Below are positions 52,298 to 61,160 of a stretch of DNA of 64,000 nucleotides, piece after piece; within the stretch, counting starts at the first letter, position 1; every line of letters starts with the position of its first letter. A program made the translations under genes and the position numbers. The notes below the pieces were generated by a model. The model saw only the letters and a program-made list of their open reading frames with translations. It had not been told where the DNA came from and did no database searches. The stretch comes from CADCWK01 sp035944555 (GTDB lineage: Bacteria; Chloroflexota; Chloroflexia; Thermomicrobiales; UBA6265): positions 349,693 to 413,692 of the forward strand of contig DASZAY010000026.1 in assembly GCA_035944555.1 (NCBI GenBank), given 5' to 3'.

Positions 52298-53311
52298 TTA
52301 CTGGCGATGACTCCAGACGAACTGCGTGGCGCCGAGGGTGAAGGCTACGCCAGCGAGCAGGACCAGCAGCATCGGTGTCAGCATCGTGGACGAATCAGTC
52401 GTCCCACTGCCTGTGCTGGGCAGACGCGTCGTCGTGCCTGGCTGGGTCGTTGTCCCACCGGTGGTCGGGCCGCCGGTCGTGGGTTCCGGGGTTTCGCTGG
52501 CCGGCGCCTCTCCGGTCCGGATGTTGAAGAAGATGGCCTCAGCGAACTCGCTGAAGTTGATGACGCTGACCGGGTTCTCGCGCGGAGCGTATCCCGCCGG
52601 CACCGTCGTCACGTCCTCCGTAATGACCAGTGGGTCGGTCAGACTCTGGGGCGCGTCCACGACGCATCGCCCGGCGAACGTGGTGCAGGTTCCGAACACC
52701 ACACCGGTGGACGACTCGGCGACCGTGAATGAGATGCCGTCGGCGGGCACGCACCCGCCGCCGAGCACGTCACCACGGTTAGGGTTGTAGTCGCCGGGAT
52801 CGCTGTCACACAGGTAGGCAGTGATCGGGAAGGACACGATCACGACCTCCCCGTCGTCGGGATCCGTTGGCTCGCTCCCCTCCTCGCTGGGCGGTGTCAT
52901 GACCTCCCCGAACCGGAACTCGCACGCATATCCGTCCCCGTCCGGATCGAGGAATTCTGGATTGCCCTGCCCCGCGTCCAGGAAGTCCTGGGCATCGGCC
53001 TGTGTCTCGAAGAACCCACAGGTCACCGGATCGACGACCGGAGGGCCACCGTCCACGGGGGGATCCACGATGATGGAGCCGCCCCCGAAGTACGTCTCGC
53101 AGGCGATGCCGTCGCTGTTGTCGTCCAGCCCGGCCACGTTGTTGGTCGGTGAGCCGCCGTTGTCCTGGAAGAAGCGCTGCGCCTCCTGCTGCGAGGCGAA
53201 GTCGTCGCAGTTGGCGTTGCCCGCGCCAGCCGACACCAACGCTGGTGCCAAGATCGCGAGGCCGAGGACTAGGGTAAGCAGCATCGTCGCCGCCATGATG
53301 AATCGCTGCAT
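52298..53311 (-). CDS. LPSTG-anchored secreted protein with two excalibur-like domains
   Basis: 337 residues behind a strong GGGAG site. A signal peptide (residues 1-28) is followed by two Cys-containing Ca-binding excalibur-type repeats: NCDDFASQQEAQRFFQDNGG with GLDDNSDGIACE (~34-72), and TCGFFETQADAQDFLDAGQG with FLDPDGDGYACE (~97-131). A beta-rich region (~150-260) follows, then a Pro/Thr/Gly linker. The tail has LPSTG (297-301), a hydrophobic helix and SHRQ, the layout of a sortase substrate. No sortase gene is in the window. Confidence 0.8.
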   Translation of the reverse strand: MQRFIMAATMLLTLVLGLAILAPALVSAGAGNANCDDFASQQEAQRFFQDNGGSPTNNVAGLDDNSDGIACETYFGGGSIIVDPPVDGGPPVVDPVTCGFFETQADAQDFLDAGQGNPEFLDPDGDGYACEFRFGEVMTPPSEEGSEPTDPDDGEVVIVSFPITAYLCDSDPGDYNPNRGDVLGGGCVPADGISFTVAESSTGVVFGTCTTFAGRCVVDAPQSLTDPLVITEDVTTVPAGYAPRENPVSVINFSEFAEAIFFNIRTGEAPASETPEPTTGGPTTGGTTTQPGTTTRLPSTGSGTTDSSTMLTPMLLVLLAGVAFTLGATQFVWSHRQ

Positions 53312-53737
53312 GCGACTCCCTTTCTCGTGGTGCTCGCCCGCTCCGCGACCGGTTCGTGTACCGGGCCAGTTCGGACACTGTAGGGGTCGATTACCGGAAG
53401 CGACATCGTTAGCGGTACGTAACCTTGCGAGCTACGTATGCGGAGTTCCGCAGGTCACCCCCGGACCGTTGTTTCACCGATCGCGGTGGTCGACGACCGT
53501 ACATGGCGACGGGACCACCGGCTCATCGCGGTGGTCTCGTATGGCTGTCAGGACATGGTGGCGACGTCGTCGTCCTGCCAGGCGACCAGGAGCGCGAAGG
53601 ATTGGTGAGTTGGACGATCAGACAGACGAGGCTGCCCAGTCGCTTGCCACGGCCTCCATATAGATCAGATCCACTAACTCCCGGCCCGAGCGGCTACACG
53701 ACCGACGCCGACCGAACGACTGGAAGCCAGCTCGGGT
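53312..53737. other. Intergenic region
   Basis: 426 bp with no supported gene, repeat or clear promoter. Several short overlapping frames exist without ribosome-binding sites. Confidence 0.5.
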
Positions 53738-54199
53738 CTAGGCAGTAATCCCCCCGAGATTGTGCTCATAGACCGTGAGCATCACGTTACTGAGGCCCAG
53801 ATGTTCGAATGCGTACGCGAGCGTCAACCGAGTCGCTTCGGTTCCGAGCCCCCGACCACGGGCGTTGCCTTCTCCGATAACGATGCCGAAGGTCGCCCGG
53901 TTATGCCTCAGATCGATGTCTTCGAGATGCGTTGTCCCGACAGGTCGACGGGTAGGCAATTCCAGCACGGTGAACCAGACCGCATCCTGGGCGTTGCGTC
54001 GTGCGATCCGATCGACGGTCTGATCCATTGATTCGGGCCATGACAGGCCCAGCGTGCGGCTCGTCTCAAGATCATTCGCCCACCGGTGCTCGTACGGGAG
54101 GAGCCAGGATCCAGCAGGGCTGAGGGCGACACGGGCTCCCTCGATGAGTGATATCGCGTCGTTCGTCAGAGCAGGTATGGAATGACGCTCGTTCTCCAT
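53738..54199 (-). pseudogene. C-terminally truncated GNAT (RimJ-like) acetyltransferase
   Basis: 153 residues from ATG 54199 (MENERHSIPALTNDAISLIE). RimJ-type GNAT features are clear: WFTVLELPTRRPVGTTHLED, ATFGIVIGEGNARGRGLGTE with the acetyl-CoA loop, and YAFEHLGLSNVMLTVYEHNL. The protein stops right after NLGGITA, where the family normally continues with an AYEKxGF strand and about 30 more residues. A run of six G (minus strand) sits at this point and may have slipped. It could also be a short active variant. Confidence 0.55.
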
Positions 54200-54354
54200 A
54201 CAATCAACCCAATCGGAGAGAACCCCTCGACAGGACATGGTGATCGACGAGGACCGCGGACAGGTCATCGCGATCGTGATCGTCGATCTGGATCGCGATT
54301 CGAGCCTCAAGGTGCCGCGGATAGCGTTTGCGTCGGACCATGGGGGCATCTGTC

Positions 54355-54630
54355 CTAGGCCCTTCCGATCCCGGCCACCAATGCGTCTATCGCTGTCTGC
54401 TCGTCTGGCGTCGGCGTGGTGGGGTAGGGCGGATCCAACGTCAATGCCTCGCCATCCTCATCCTCTATGGCGTAGCGCACGAGCGGGATGTAATTTCGCT
54501 CGCTCTGCCGGTAGACCGTGATGGTCGACGCCATCTGGCTACTACCGGCCAGGACATCTGCCCAGAGGGTGGGATGGTCGGTGTTGAACTGGCGCGCGGC
54601 GACGCGGAGAGTGTCACGGGTAATCGCCAT
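54355..54630 (-). CDS. Small hypothetical protein
   Basis: 91 residues (MAITRDTLRVAARQFNTDHP), acidic in the C-terminal half (YAIEDEDGEALTLDPPYP), ending DEQTAIDALVAGIGRA. No signal peptide or membrane span, and I recognise no family. The upstream site is poor. A remnant with a similar ending may lie at 48585-48836. Confidence 0.45.
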   Translation of the reverse strand: MAITRDTLRVAARQFNTDHPTLWADVLAGSSQMASTITVYRQSERNYIPLVRYAIEDEDGEALTLDPPYPTTPTPDEQTAIDALVAGIGRA

Positions 54631-55071
54631 GGGAATAGTGTGCTCCGGTTAGCGCGCCATCACAGCCAGCGCTGTCTCGAGTTCAGAGTTCCGTCGCGCA
54701 GCCCTTCCACCCCGCGCTCGGTGATGGCGGGCCCCTGGTTCATCGAGTGGTCCTTAGGCGATCGTCCATGGCGCGGCATCGTAGCGGAACCAGCGAAGAC
54801 CCTGGCAGATGCTACCGAGGTCTTCCCAAGCCCTACGCGTGAACGCTATCAGGTCTCTGCCGCGAGGTACGCGTCAAGGTCCATTCTATCGAACGCCGAT
54901 CAACTCCTCGATGGCCGACCGGAGCAGCGCAAGGTCGAACGGCTCCGGTCGACTACCGCTCCGCAGGAGAGCAACTGGTCGACCAGGAACAGCCTCGGGA
55001 ACGCCGAGGGAGACAGCGCTCGGCGTTCCTGTGTAGTTCAGTCCGCCTGGCCGGAACTCTCGCCGGAGGCC
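54631..55071. other. Intergenic region
   Basis: 441 bp with no supported gene. The terminator of the neighbouring secreted-protein gene lies at its right end. Confidence 0.5.
54998..55029 (-). terminator. Terminator of the Cys-rich secreted protein gene
   Basis: GGAACGCCGAG (54998-55008) pairs perfectly with CTCGGCGTTCC (55019-55029) across a ten-base loop, 43 bp beyond the stop. Confidence 0.65.
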
Positions 55072-56397
55072 TTATCGCGAGGGCGAGGCAGACGGTCGGA
55101 CAACCGGCGGGATGCCGAGCGGCGAGTTGCCCGATGGTGATGCAGCCGGTCCGACACCAGAATTTTGATCACCCGCAGTGAAGAACCAATCGCAGCGCAG
55201 GTCGGACATTGGCTCGACGGTGTACGCAATCGAGTCGTTACTCGCAGGAATCTGGTAGTCGTAGCCGCTCAATGTCTGTCCGTTCGGGCCGGTCATCTCA
55301 CAGTAGACGAGCGGCGCCTCGCTGCCACCGGGCTGGAGGCCGGTGATCGTCATGACACCCGGAAGGACATCCTCGAACTCGACGTAGCCCATCTGATTTG
55401 CGTGCCCCTGTCGCGTGACGTCGTTCGGGCCGGCCAACAGGAACTCGCGGCCGTCCGTCACGCGGGGACAGTCGAGTCGCAGGGTCGTGGGAGCGACGCC
55501 GTAGGGGTCGTAGCCGGCAGGGCATTGATAGCCGTTCACGGTGACGGAGGCGTTCTCGTCAGTCGGCACATTGTTCCACTGGCAAGTGACCCACTCATTC
55601 AACTGGATGTCACGAATGGTGATCGCCCCGTCGCGGGTCGCGTGGTACTGCTGATTGCGACGCAGCGGCCGCATCGAGGGTTCTACACCGCTAGCTGTCC
55701 AGACTGAGCAGTAGACGATCGGCGTCCCGAAGCCGCGCGGAGGTTGCGAGACGATCCTGAGGTCGCCGGCCGGCAGGGGCTGGACCTGGGCCATAAGCCC
55801 GCCGTCGGAGTAACCGGGCATGATCGAGGTGTCTGTCATGGCAATCAAGTCGCCGTCGACCCAGACGTTCAGGGGCAGGTCCGGTGGCGATGGTTGCAGA
55901 CAAAGCTGCGACTCGGCATACCAGTTGGCGTCGGCGAAGGCATACCAGTCCGGCCCTTCCTGGCAGGAGTAGAAGCTCGCGAACACCAGAACGGCTGGAT
56001 CGCCGTACTCGGGGATGTCGATGAATTCGGCACCCGGAGGCAGCTGTTCACTCCCGCCACTGGGTTCCGCGTTGGCACTGGGCGTGGTGTGGTTGGGTGA
56101 CTCGGTTGGGGGCAACGGGATCTCTGACGGAGCGGGATCCCGCGAGGGCTCCTGAGGCGACGGCATCACCGATGGCTCGACCGTAGGGTCGAGCGAGGGC
56201 TGGGGGGCTGCGCTCTCCTCGATGGGGACGCAGTCCTGCCGTTCCGCGTCCCAGACCGTCCCCTCAAGACAGAGCGGCTGGGCCGCGAGGTGTGGCTGGG
56301 ACACGCCGAGTGGAATACCCGGCGCCGTGATGAGTGTTGCTGCCATGACGAGTGACATCAATGACATCAGAGCCGACCGATAAGTGATACGCAACAT
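55072..56397 (-). CDS. Secreted Cys-containing protein with Pro/Ser linker
   Basis: 441 residues from ATG 56397 (MLRITYRSALMSLMSLVMAA), with GGGGAGG six bases upstream; the open frame extends further without support. A signal peptide (~1-38) precedes LCLEGTVWDAERQDCVP, a Pro/Ser/Glu-rich linker (~60-115), then three to four beta-rich modules with paired cysteines (YSCQEGPDWYAFADANWY, VYCSVW, VTCQW, YQCPAGYDPYG, VYCEM, LRCDW). The C-terminus is again Pro/Ser-rich. No enzymatic motif is seen; an adhesin or cell-surface structural role is plausible. Confidence 0.75.
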   Translation of the reverse strand: MLRITYRSALMSLMSLVMAATLITAPGIPLGVSQPHLAAQPLCLEGTVWDAERQDCVPIEESAAPQPSLDPTVEPSVMPSPQEPSRDPAPSEIPLPPTESPNHTTPSANAEPSGGSEQLPPGAEFIDIPEYGDPAVLVFASFYSCQEGPDWYAFADANWYAESQLCLQPSPPDLPLNVWVDGDLIAMTDTSIMPGYSDGGLMAQVQPLPAGDLRIVSQPPRGFGTPIVYCSVWTASGVEPSMRPLRRNQQYHATRDGAITIRDIQLNEWVTCQWNNVPTDENASVTVNGYQCPAGYDPYGVAPTTLRLDCPRVTDGREFLLAGPNDVTRQGHANQMGYVEFEDVLPGVMTITGLQPGGSEAPLVYCEMTGPNGQTLSGYDYQIPASNDSIAYTVEPMSDLRCDWFFTAGDQNSGVGPAASPSGNSPLGIPPVVRPSASPSR

Positions 56398-56911
56398 GGT
56401 CGTCCTCCCCATGAGGTGCTGGAATCGGCGATTCGGGATCACCATCGCGCCACGTCGGCAGGTGAACCGTCGCCAATATCCACAAGCACTGGGGGAAGAA
56501 TCCCGTTTCTCCCACGTCCGGGAATGGGTGATTTCACCCATCTTCAGCACGCCACGTGATTGAATCGCTCACTTCCAGCGCCGCCCAGGCCCTTCCATCA
56601 GCACTCAGATCGTCCTGCTCGATGACCAGGTCACACCGGAGGTAGGGCATATGAGCGTATCAATCGTGCCAATGCGGCAGAGCGCCGTGGGCATGGGTCG
56701 ACCTGGTTTCACCGCCTCGTCGCCGTCGCGCTCCGGGATCCAGCAGGCACCCGCTCGTAGTCGCCCTGACCAACCCGACGCTAGACCGTGAAGGTGTTTT
56801 TTCTGGTTGACGGTGGCCAGCACGTCGGCGAACGACGCCTCGTGATGTCGATTGAACTGGGGCCGGCAATGAGCAGAGCCTCGCAGGTGATCGGCATGGC
56901 TGGGTGCCCGG
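56398..56911. other. Intergenic region
   Basis: 514 bp. It must carry the promoter of the secreted-protein gene (minus). I find no convincing -35/-10 pair, hairpin or gene. Confidence 0.4.
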
Positions 56912-57142
56912 TCAACCTGGCCTTTGGTCGTCGGTCAGCCAGACCTCGCCGGGCTGAACGCGATCGTCGCCGATGATCGTCAAGCCCTCGATCGTGCCAA
57001 GTTCAACGACGACAGCACTGTTGACACGAGCTTCGGTGGGAGGACGATGCTGGCGCGCGGCGTACTTGTCCCGAGCCATCACGATGGTTTCAGTCAGGGT
57101 GTCGGCTTTGGCAGCGTAGCGGTAGACGGTATAGGTGCTCAT
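56912..57142 (-). CDS. Small hypothetical protein
   Basis: 76 residues with a strong GGAGGG site before the ATG (MSTYTVYRYAAKADTLTETI). It is soluble and mixed alpha/beta, with a hydrophobic strand VNSAVVVELGTIEGLTIIGD near the C-terminus. I recognise no family. It lies on the same strand as, and about 145 bp upstream of, nothing obviously related. Confidence 0.6.
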   Translation of the reverse strand: MSTYTVYRYAAKADTLTETIVMARDKYAARQHRPPTEARVNSAVVVELGTIEGLTIIGDDRVQPGEVWLTDDQRPG

Positions 57143-57285
57143 AACTCTCCCTCCTGCGCTCCGATCCAGCCCGTCCCACTCTGATCCCGGACCCGCAGAT
57201 CGCGCCCGTCGCGTCTATCGGTCCGTGTGATCAGCGCCTTGAGACCTCGGATGATCTCCGCGGGACCGATCGCCGTCAGGCCACC

Positions 57286-57720
57286 CTACGGAGCCCCGAT
57301 CAGGTCCTCGATGGTTGACAGGAGCACCTCGAGATCAAACGGCTTGACCAGGTAATTGTCGAAGCCGTAACGCTCCTTGTTCGCCAGCGCCTGGTCCAGG
57401 AGACGCTGATCCGTCGATGTGACGATCACCGGGATCTTCTCCGTCAGCGCCTCCATCTCCAGCTTCTCGAGCAGCTCCCAGCCAGCCTTCTCCGTGATGA
57501 CCAGGTCGACGATGATCAGGTCCGGCTTGAGCGTGAGGATCAGCGGGAACACCTCGGGCACATAGTCGCTGGCGGTGGCGCCGTAGCGCTCGTCCTCGAG
57601 CAGCGCGGTGATGATGTGCTGGAACGTCCGCGAGCTGTCCACCATGAAGATGTGCTTGCGTCGCCGCTGATCCTCGATGAAGTCGTCCAGTTTGGCGCGG
57701 TCGTCCGGTGTGGTTGTCAT
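57286..57720 (-). CDS. Stand-alone receiver (REC) protein
   Basis: 144 residues from ATG 57720 (MTTTPDDRAKLDDFIEDQRR), with GAGGGGA upstream. The receiver keeps the phospho-acceptor Asp (DLIIVDLVITEKAGWELLE), Thr (VIVTSTDQ) and Lys (YLVKPFDLEVLL). The N-terminal acidic pair is reduced to one Asp (IFMVDSSRTF). No output domain. Divergent from the DHp-like gene at 57769, only 48 bp apart, which repeats the REC/mini-DHp pairing seen at 47.8-48.4 kb. Confidence 0.88.
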   Translation of the reverse strand: MTTTPDDRAKLDDFIEDQRRRKHIFMVDSSRTFQHIITALLEDERYGATASDYVPEVFPLILTLKPDLIIVDLVITEKAGWELLEKLEMEALTEKIPVIVTSTDQRLLDQALANKERYGFDNYLVKPFDLEVLLSTIEDLIGAP

Positions 57721-57768
57721 GTCTCGTCCCCTCATTAGGTCAGCTTACGGTACTTCGGGGACTCACTC

Positions 57769-58041
57769 GTGCGTCCTGTGTTTGTAAGCCGACCGGCGGA
57801 TGCCTCTTCGGGACGACTGCTCGAGCGAGAGGACGATGCTGTGGACCCTGCTTCACCGCCACCAGACCAGCGCGATGCGATACGTCACCATGAGATCGTC
57901 CGGGATCTGACGATCATTCGGGCGCAGGCGCAGCTGATGCTGCGCCGGCTGGATCCCGACAGTCCTGCAAGCCGCGACGCGGCCGACCGGCTGCGGTCGA
58001 TCATTGAGGCAACGGAGCGAATCGTCGAGTTGCACCGGTGA
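57769..58041 (+). CDS. Small DHp-like (HisKA-type helix) protein
   Basis: 90 residues from GTG 57769. After a ~38-residue variable leader, RHHEIVRDLTIIRAQAQLML resembles the H-box helix of histidine kinases (HELRTPLT / HDFNNLLT type), with His at the expected distance from the LT pair, and RLRSIIEATERIVEL the second helix. No catalytic ATPase domain follows before the stop. It is divergent from a stand-alone receiver gene. The protein could be a phosphotransfer partner for that receiver or a kinase-dimer decoy. Confidence 0.6.
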   Translation: MRPVFVSRPADASSGRLLEREDDAVDPASPPPDQRDAIRHHEIVRDLTIIRAQAQLMLRRLDPDSPASRDAADRLRSIIEATERIVELHR

Positions 58042-58085
58042 AGCACCAGCGATCGCGGAGTGGCGCGACATCGTACTGGAAACAG

Positions 58086-58116
58086 GACGGCCCCGGCAGC
58101 AATTGCCGGGGCCGTC
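58086..58116. terminator. Dispersed GC hairpin, copy 4
   Basis: GACGGCCCCGGC / GCCGGGGCCGTC with a seven-base loop, 45 bp after the small DHp-like gene. Confidence 0.7.
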
Positions 58117-58219
58117 GTCAGACCTGTCGAGGTCGCACAAGCGTCGGAGACCTCGGAGGAGGTGAGGTACTGCGGTGACCGCTACCGCCACCACCGTCGC
58201 GATGCCAGGTGAAAACCGG

Positions 58220-58258
58220 CACGGGCCCGGTCCGCGCGTGTCGCAGACCGGGCCCGTG
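58220..58258 (-). terminator. Terminator of Mn catalase
   Basis: CACGGGCCCGGTC pairs with GACCGGGCCCGTG (58246-58258), 25 bp beyond the catalase stop on the minus strand. Confidence 0.75.
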
Positions 58259-58282
58259 AGATCAGTGTGAAATCAGGTTCGA

Positions 58283-59200
58283 CTAGCGATCCGGGTTCGG
58301 ATTCGGGCCACCCGAGGAGACCGGCGGCATCGGCTGCTTCTGCGTGCCGTGGAGGCGCGGGTCGGACGGCGGCAGGTCACCGTTGTCGGTGGTCAGCGGG
58401 GCCGGGTCGGCCAGGTAGGTGAACTCACCTTGACCATCCGGTCGCGGCCCGCTCGCCCACGCACCCTGCTGGCTCTCGGTCCCCTGCGACATGTTCCAGA
58501 ACGTGCCGGACTGCGAGGTCATCACCCGCTCCATCGGCAGCGTCCCCGGCACGACGAACTCTTCGATGCCCTCGGCGCGCAGGTCGTCGATGGCGGCCTG
58601 CCACTGGTTCTGGTGCATGATGTCGCGCGCCAGGTTGAACGACAGCATCCGGCGGACACCTGCGTCGTCGGTCATCTCATAGAGCCGGGCCGCCTGCAGG
58701 TTGCCCTGCGACTCCGCCATCAGGTTGAACCGGAAGTCGGCCAGCAGGTTGCCGGAGGCGGCGATGTACCCACCATTCCAGGGCACACCAACGCTGTCCT
58801 TGAGGGTGGCGCCCTGCCCGGAGACGATCTCGTGCTGCGGGTTCATGGCCGCGAAGATCGCGTCCTGGACGGTGCTGCCGCCCATCGCGCCCATGGCCGC
58901 CTCGACGACGGGGGACGCGGCCGCGGCCTCATCCTGCATCTTGACCGGAGCGTTCTCCAGCAGGCGACCGATCATGCTGGACAGCATCTCGACGTGGGCG
59001 ATCTCCTCGGTCCCGATGTCGAGCAGCATGTCCTTGTACTTCTGCGGACCGCGGCAGTTCCACCCCTGCATGAGGTAGCTCATCATCACGGTCATCTCGC
59101 CCATCTGGCCGCCGAGCAGCTCCTGCAGGCGCTTGGCGTAGACGGGATCGGGGCGCTCGGGACGAGCGTCGAACTGCAGTTCCTTGACGTGGAAGAACAT
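58283..59200 (-). CDS. Manganese catalase
   Basis: 305 residues from ATG 59200 (MFFHVKELQFDARPERPDPV), with GGGAG upstream; an open frame to 59494 is not used. A ferritin-like four-helix bundle with a dimanganese centre that dismutates hydrogen peroxide. The metal ligands are visible: Glu in LLGGQMGEMTVMMSYLMQGW, Glu/His in DIGTEEIAHVEMLSSMIGRL, Glu in LMAESQGNLQAARLYEM and His in LARDIMHQNQWQAAID. The C-terminal 45 residues are a Pro/Gly-rich tail. It is the only catalase in the window. Confidence 0.95.
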   Translation of the reverse strand: MFFHVKELQFDARPERPDPVYAKRLQELLGGQMGEMTVMMSYLMQGWNCRGPQKYKDMLLDIGTEEIAHVEMLSSMIGRLLENAPVKMQDEAAAASPVVEAAMGAMGGSTVQDAIFAAMNPQHEIVSGQGATLKDSVGVPWNGGYIAASGNLLADFRFNLMAESQGNLQAARLYEMTDDAGVRRMLSFNLARDIMHQNQWQAAIDDLRAEGIEEFVVPGTLPMERVMTSQSGTFWNMSQGTESQQGAWASGPRPDGQGEFTYLADPAPLTTDNGDLPPSDPRLHGTQKQPMPPVSSGGPNPNPDR

Positions 59201-59631
59201 GGTCACTCCCTGATTCTGGCGATGCGGTACAGCAACGGTCGGACCGGCCTGGCCTGTTTGCGGCGGAGCGGGTCCGCGATGCGAAGAAGACCCGGGTGAT
59301 CCTCCTGGTTGCCCGGCGGCCTCTCGACCACCGAAGCACCGCGTGCGAACGATCCGGCTCCCAGTCCATGGGTCTGATCGAACGCGCGCGATCTGCCCGG
59401 GCCATCCGCTCTCATTGCCGCCAACCGGCAGCGGTTCAGCGTGATGCATGATGAATGCCGTGATCCATCCGACGATTGGAATACACGACAACATGCCCGT
59501 GACCGGCTGATCCTCGTCCTCTTACAGGAGTTCATTGCCACGCCGATACGCAGGATCGGTGACAGATCCGTCCACAGCCGGAACCCGACATCAGGACCAG
59601 GTCGAGCTGAGAGGTCCACGAGGACGCCAGG
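59201..59631. other. Intergenic region
   Basis: 431 bp upstream of Mn catalase and downstream of the MFS gene. I find no clear OxyR/PerR-like site, terminator or gene. Confidence 0.45.
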
Positions 59632-60882
59632 TCACCCGCTGACCGATTCCGGAGTGACCAGCGGGCGGTTGCCGCGCTGCCGTTCCTCCGTGATCCGGAT
59701 CAGGGCGACACCGGGCAGGATCAGCGCGAGGACGAGGGCGCCGGCGACGATGAACGGCAGCGCCTGGTCCTGCTCGTAGAGCGCGGCACTCAGCCAGCCC
59801 ACGGCCGCCGCGCCCCCGGTGCCGCAGGTCGCGAACACGCCCTGGACCCGGCCCATCATCCGCGGGTCGGCGACGGTGGTCATGTAGGCGTCCAGCGCCG
59901 GGGCGGCGAAGGCGACGACGATCCCCTCCAGCACGCCGAAGAAGATCAGCGACGGGATCCAGGCGATGACCCCGTAGGCCGCAACGAACACGGCCAGCAG
60001 CGTGTTCGTCACCAGCAGCAGTCGCCAACGGGGACGCCGGGAGGCCGCCTTTCCGGCGACCGTCGCCAGCAGCAGCAGCGGGATCGAGAACGTGCTGTAG
60101 GTCAGGCCGACGACGAAGTCGCTGCCACCGAGATCCGAGACGTAGATGCTCCAGATCGCCGTCGCCAGCCCGGCCGGCACCTGGACCGCTGCTCCAATAA
60201 GGAATGCGCCCAGTAGCGCCGGCGCCAGGATGATGCGGACGAGCGCCAGCCCGGAGGCCAGCGGGACGTCATGGGCGACATGGGGCGTGACCACCGGCCG
60301 GCGGAACTCCGGGAACCTCAGCCAGACGATCGCGCCGATCGCCAGCGCCGCGATGGCCGCGCCGACGAACAGGGTCGGCTCGTTGGCCACCTCGATCACG
60401 ATGCCGCCGATCAACGGGCCGCCGAAGATCCCGCCGAAGAACGCGGCGTTGAATCCCGCGAATGCTTCGCCGCGCTGCTCGATGGTAGACACGTCCGCGA
60501 CCAGCGCCCGCAGCGACGGTAGCAACGCCGCCACGGCGAAGCCCTGCAGGATCCGCAGTGCGATCCAGACCGGCGAGGAGTCCGCGACGGCGAACCCGAG
60601 ACAGGCCAGCGCCAGCAGGACCAGGCCGGTGACGATGATCCACGAGCGGCCGACGCGGTCGGAGAGGATGCCGAACGGGACCTGCAGCGAGACCTGCGCC
60701 AGCAGGAACGCCGCGGCCATCAGCCCGATCGTCGCGATCGGCACGCCGCGCTCCTCGGCGATCAGCGCCAGGAACGGGATGACCATCCCCTCGACCGTGC
60801 CGGCGAGCAGGGCGATCAGCAACACCGAGCGCAGGCGGGGCTCGCGCAGGATCAGGGGCAGGGCAACGCGCCCTCGGAGCAT
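59632..60882 (-). CDS. MFS transporter
   Basis: 416 residues, ATG behind GAGAGG, with about 12 membrane helices. The loop after the second helix carries the MFS motif A-like GILSDRVGRSWIIV, and a second copy-like segment, AGKAASRRPRWRLLL, lies in the second half. The overall type is drug/metabolite efflux (DHA1-like). No adjacent regulator or operon partner. The substrate is unknown. Confidence 0.9.
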   Translation of the reverse strand: MLRGRVALPLILREPRLRSVLLIALLAGTVEGMVIPFLALIAEERGVPIATIGLMAAAFLLAQVSLQVPFGILSDRVGRSWIIVTGLVLLALACLGFAVADSSPVWIALRILQGFAVAALLPSLRALVADVSTIEQRGEAFAGFNAAFFGGIFGGPLIGGIVIEVANEPTLFVGAAIAALAIGAIVWLRFPEFRRPVVTPHVAHDVPLASGLALVRIILAPALLGAFLIGAAVQVPAGLATAIWSIYVSDLGGSDFVVGLTYSTFSIPLLLLATVAGKAASRRPRWRLLLVTNTLLAVFVAAYGVIAWIPSLIFFGVLEGIVVAFAAPALDAYMTTVADPRMMGRVQGVFATCGTGGAAAVGWLSAALYEQDQALPFIVAGALVLALILPGVALIRITEERQRGNRPLVTPESVSG

Positions 60883-61160
60883 CGGGAACCTCTCGGACGG
60901 TCATGGTCGGCGGACCAGGGCAGGCACCGTTACGGATAGGGTGGCAGCGCAGGATAGACGATCCGGCCAACGGCGGGCGGGGCGGGTGTCCGATCCCCGG
61001 TCGCCGCCCGGAACACGTCAGGGGATGACACGCCGCTATCCTGCCGGAGCAGGTGGTGCCTCGGTTTCGCGTGGTCCCGGCCCCTGGGGTACCATTGTCC
61101 GTACACCCTGTTACCCGGCATGGAGATGGCTCGGCCCGGGCCAGACGGAGCATCCCCTAC

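Noticed and set aside
61053..61160. Longer RecJ start
   Set aside because: The added 36 residues do not resemble RecJ, and the ATG at 61161 gives the family N-terminus.
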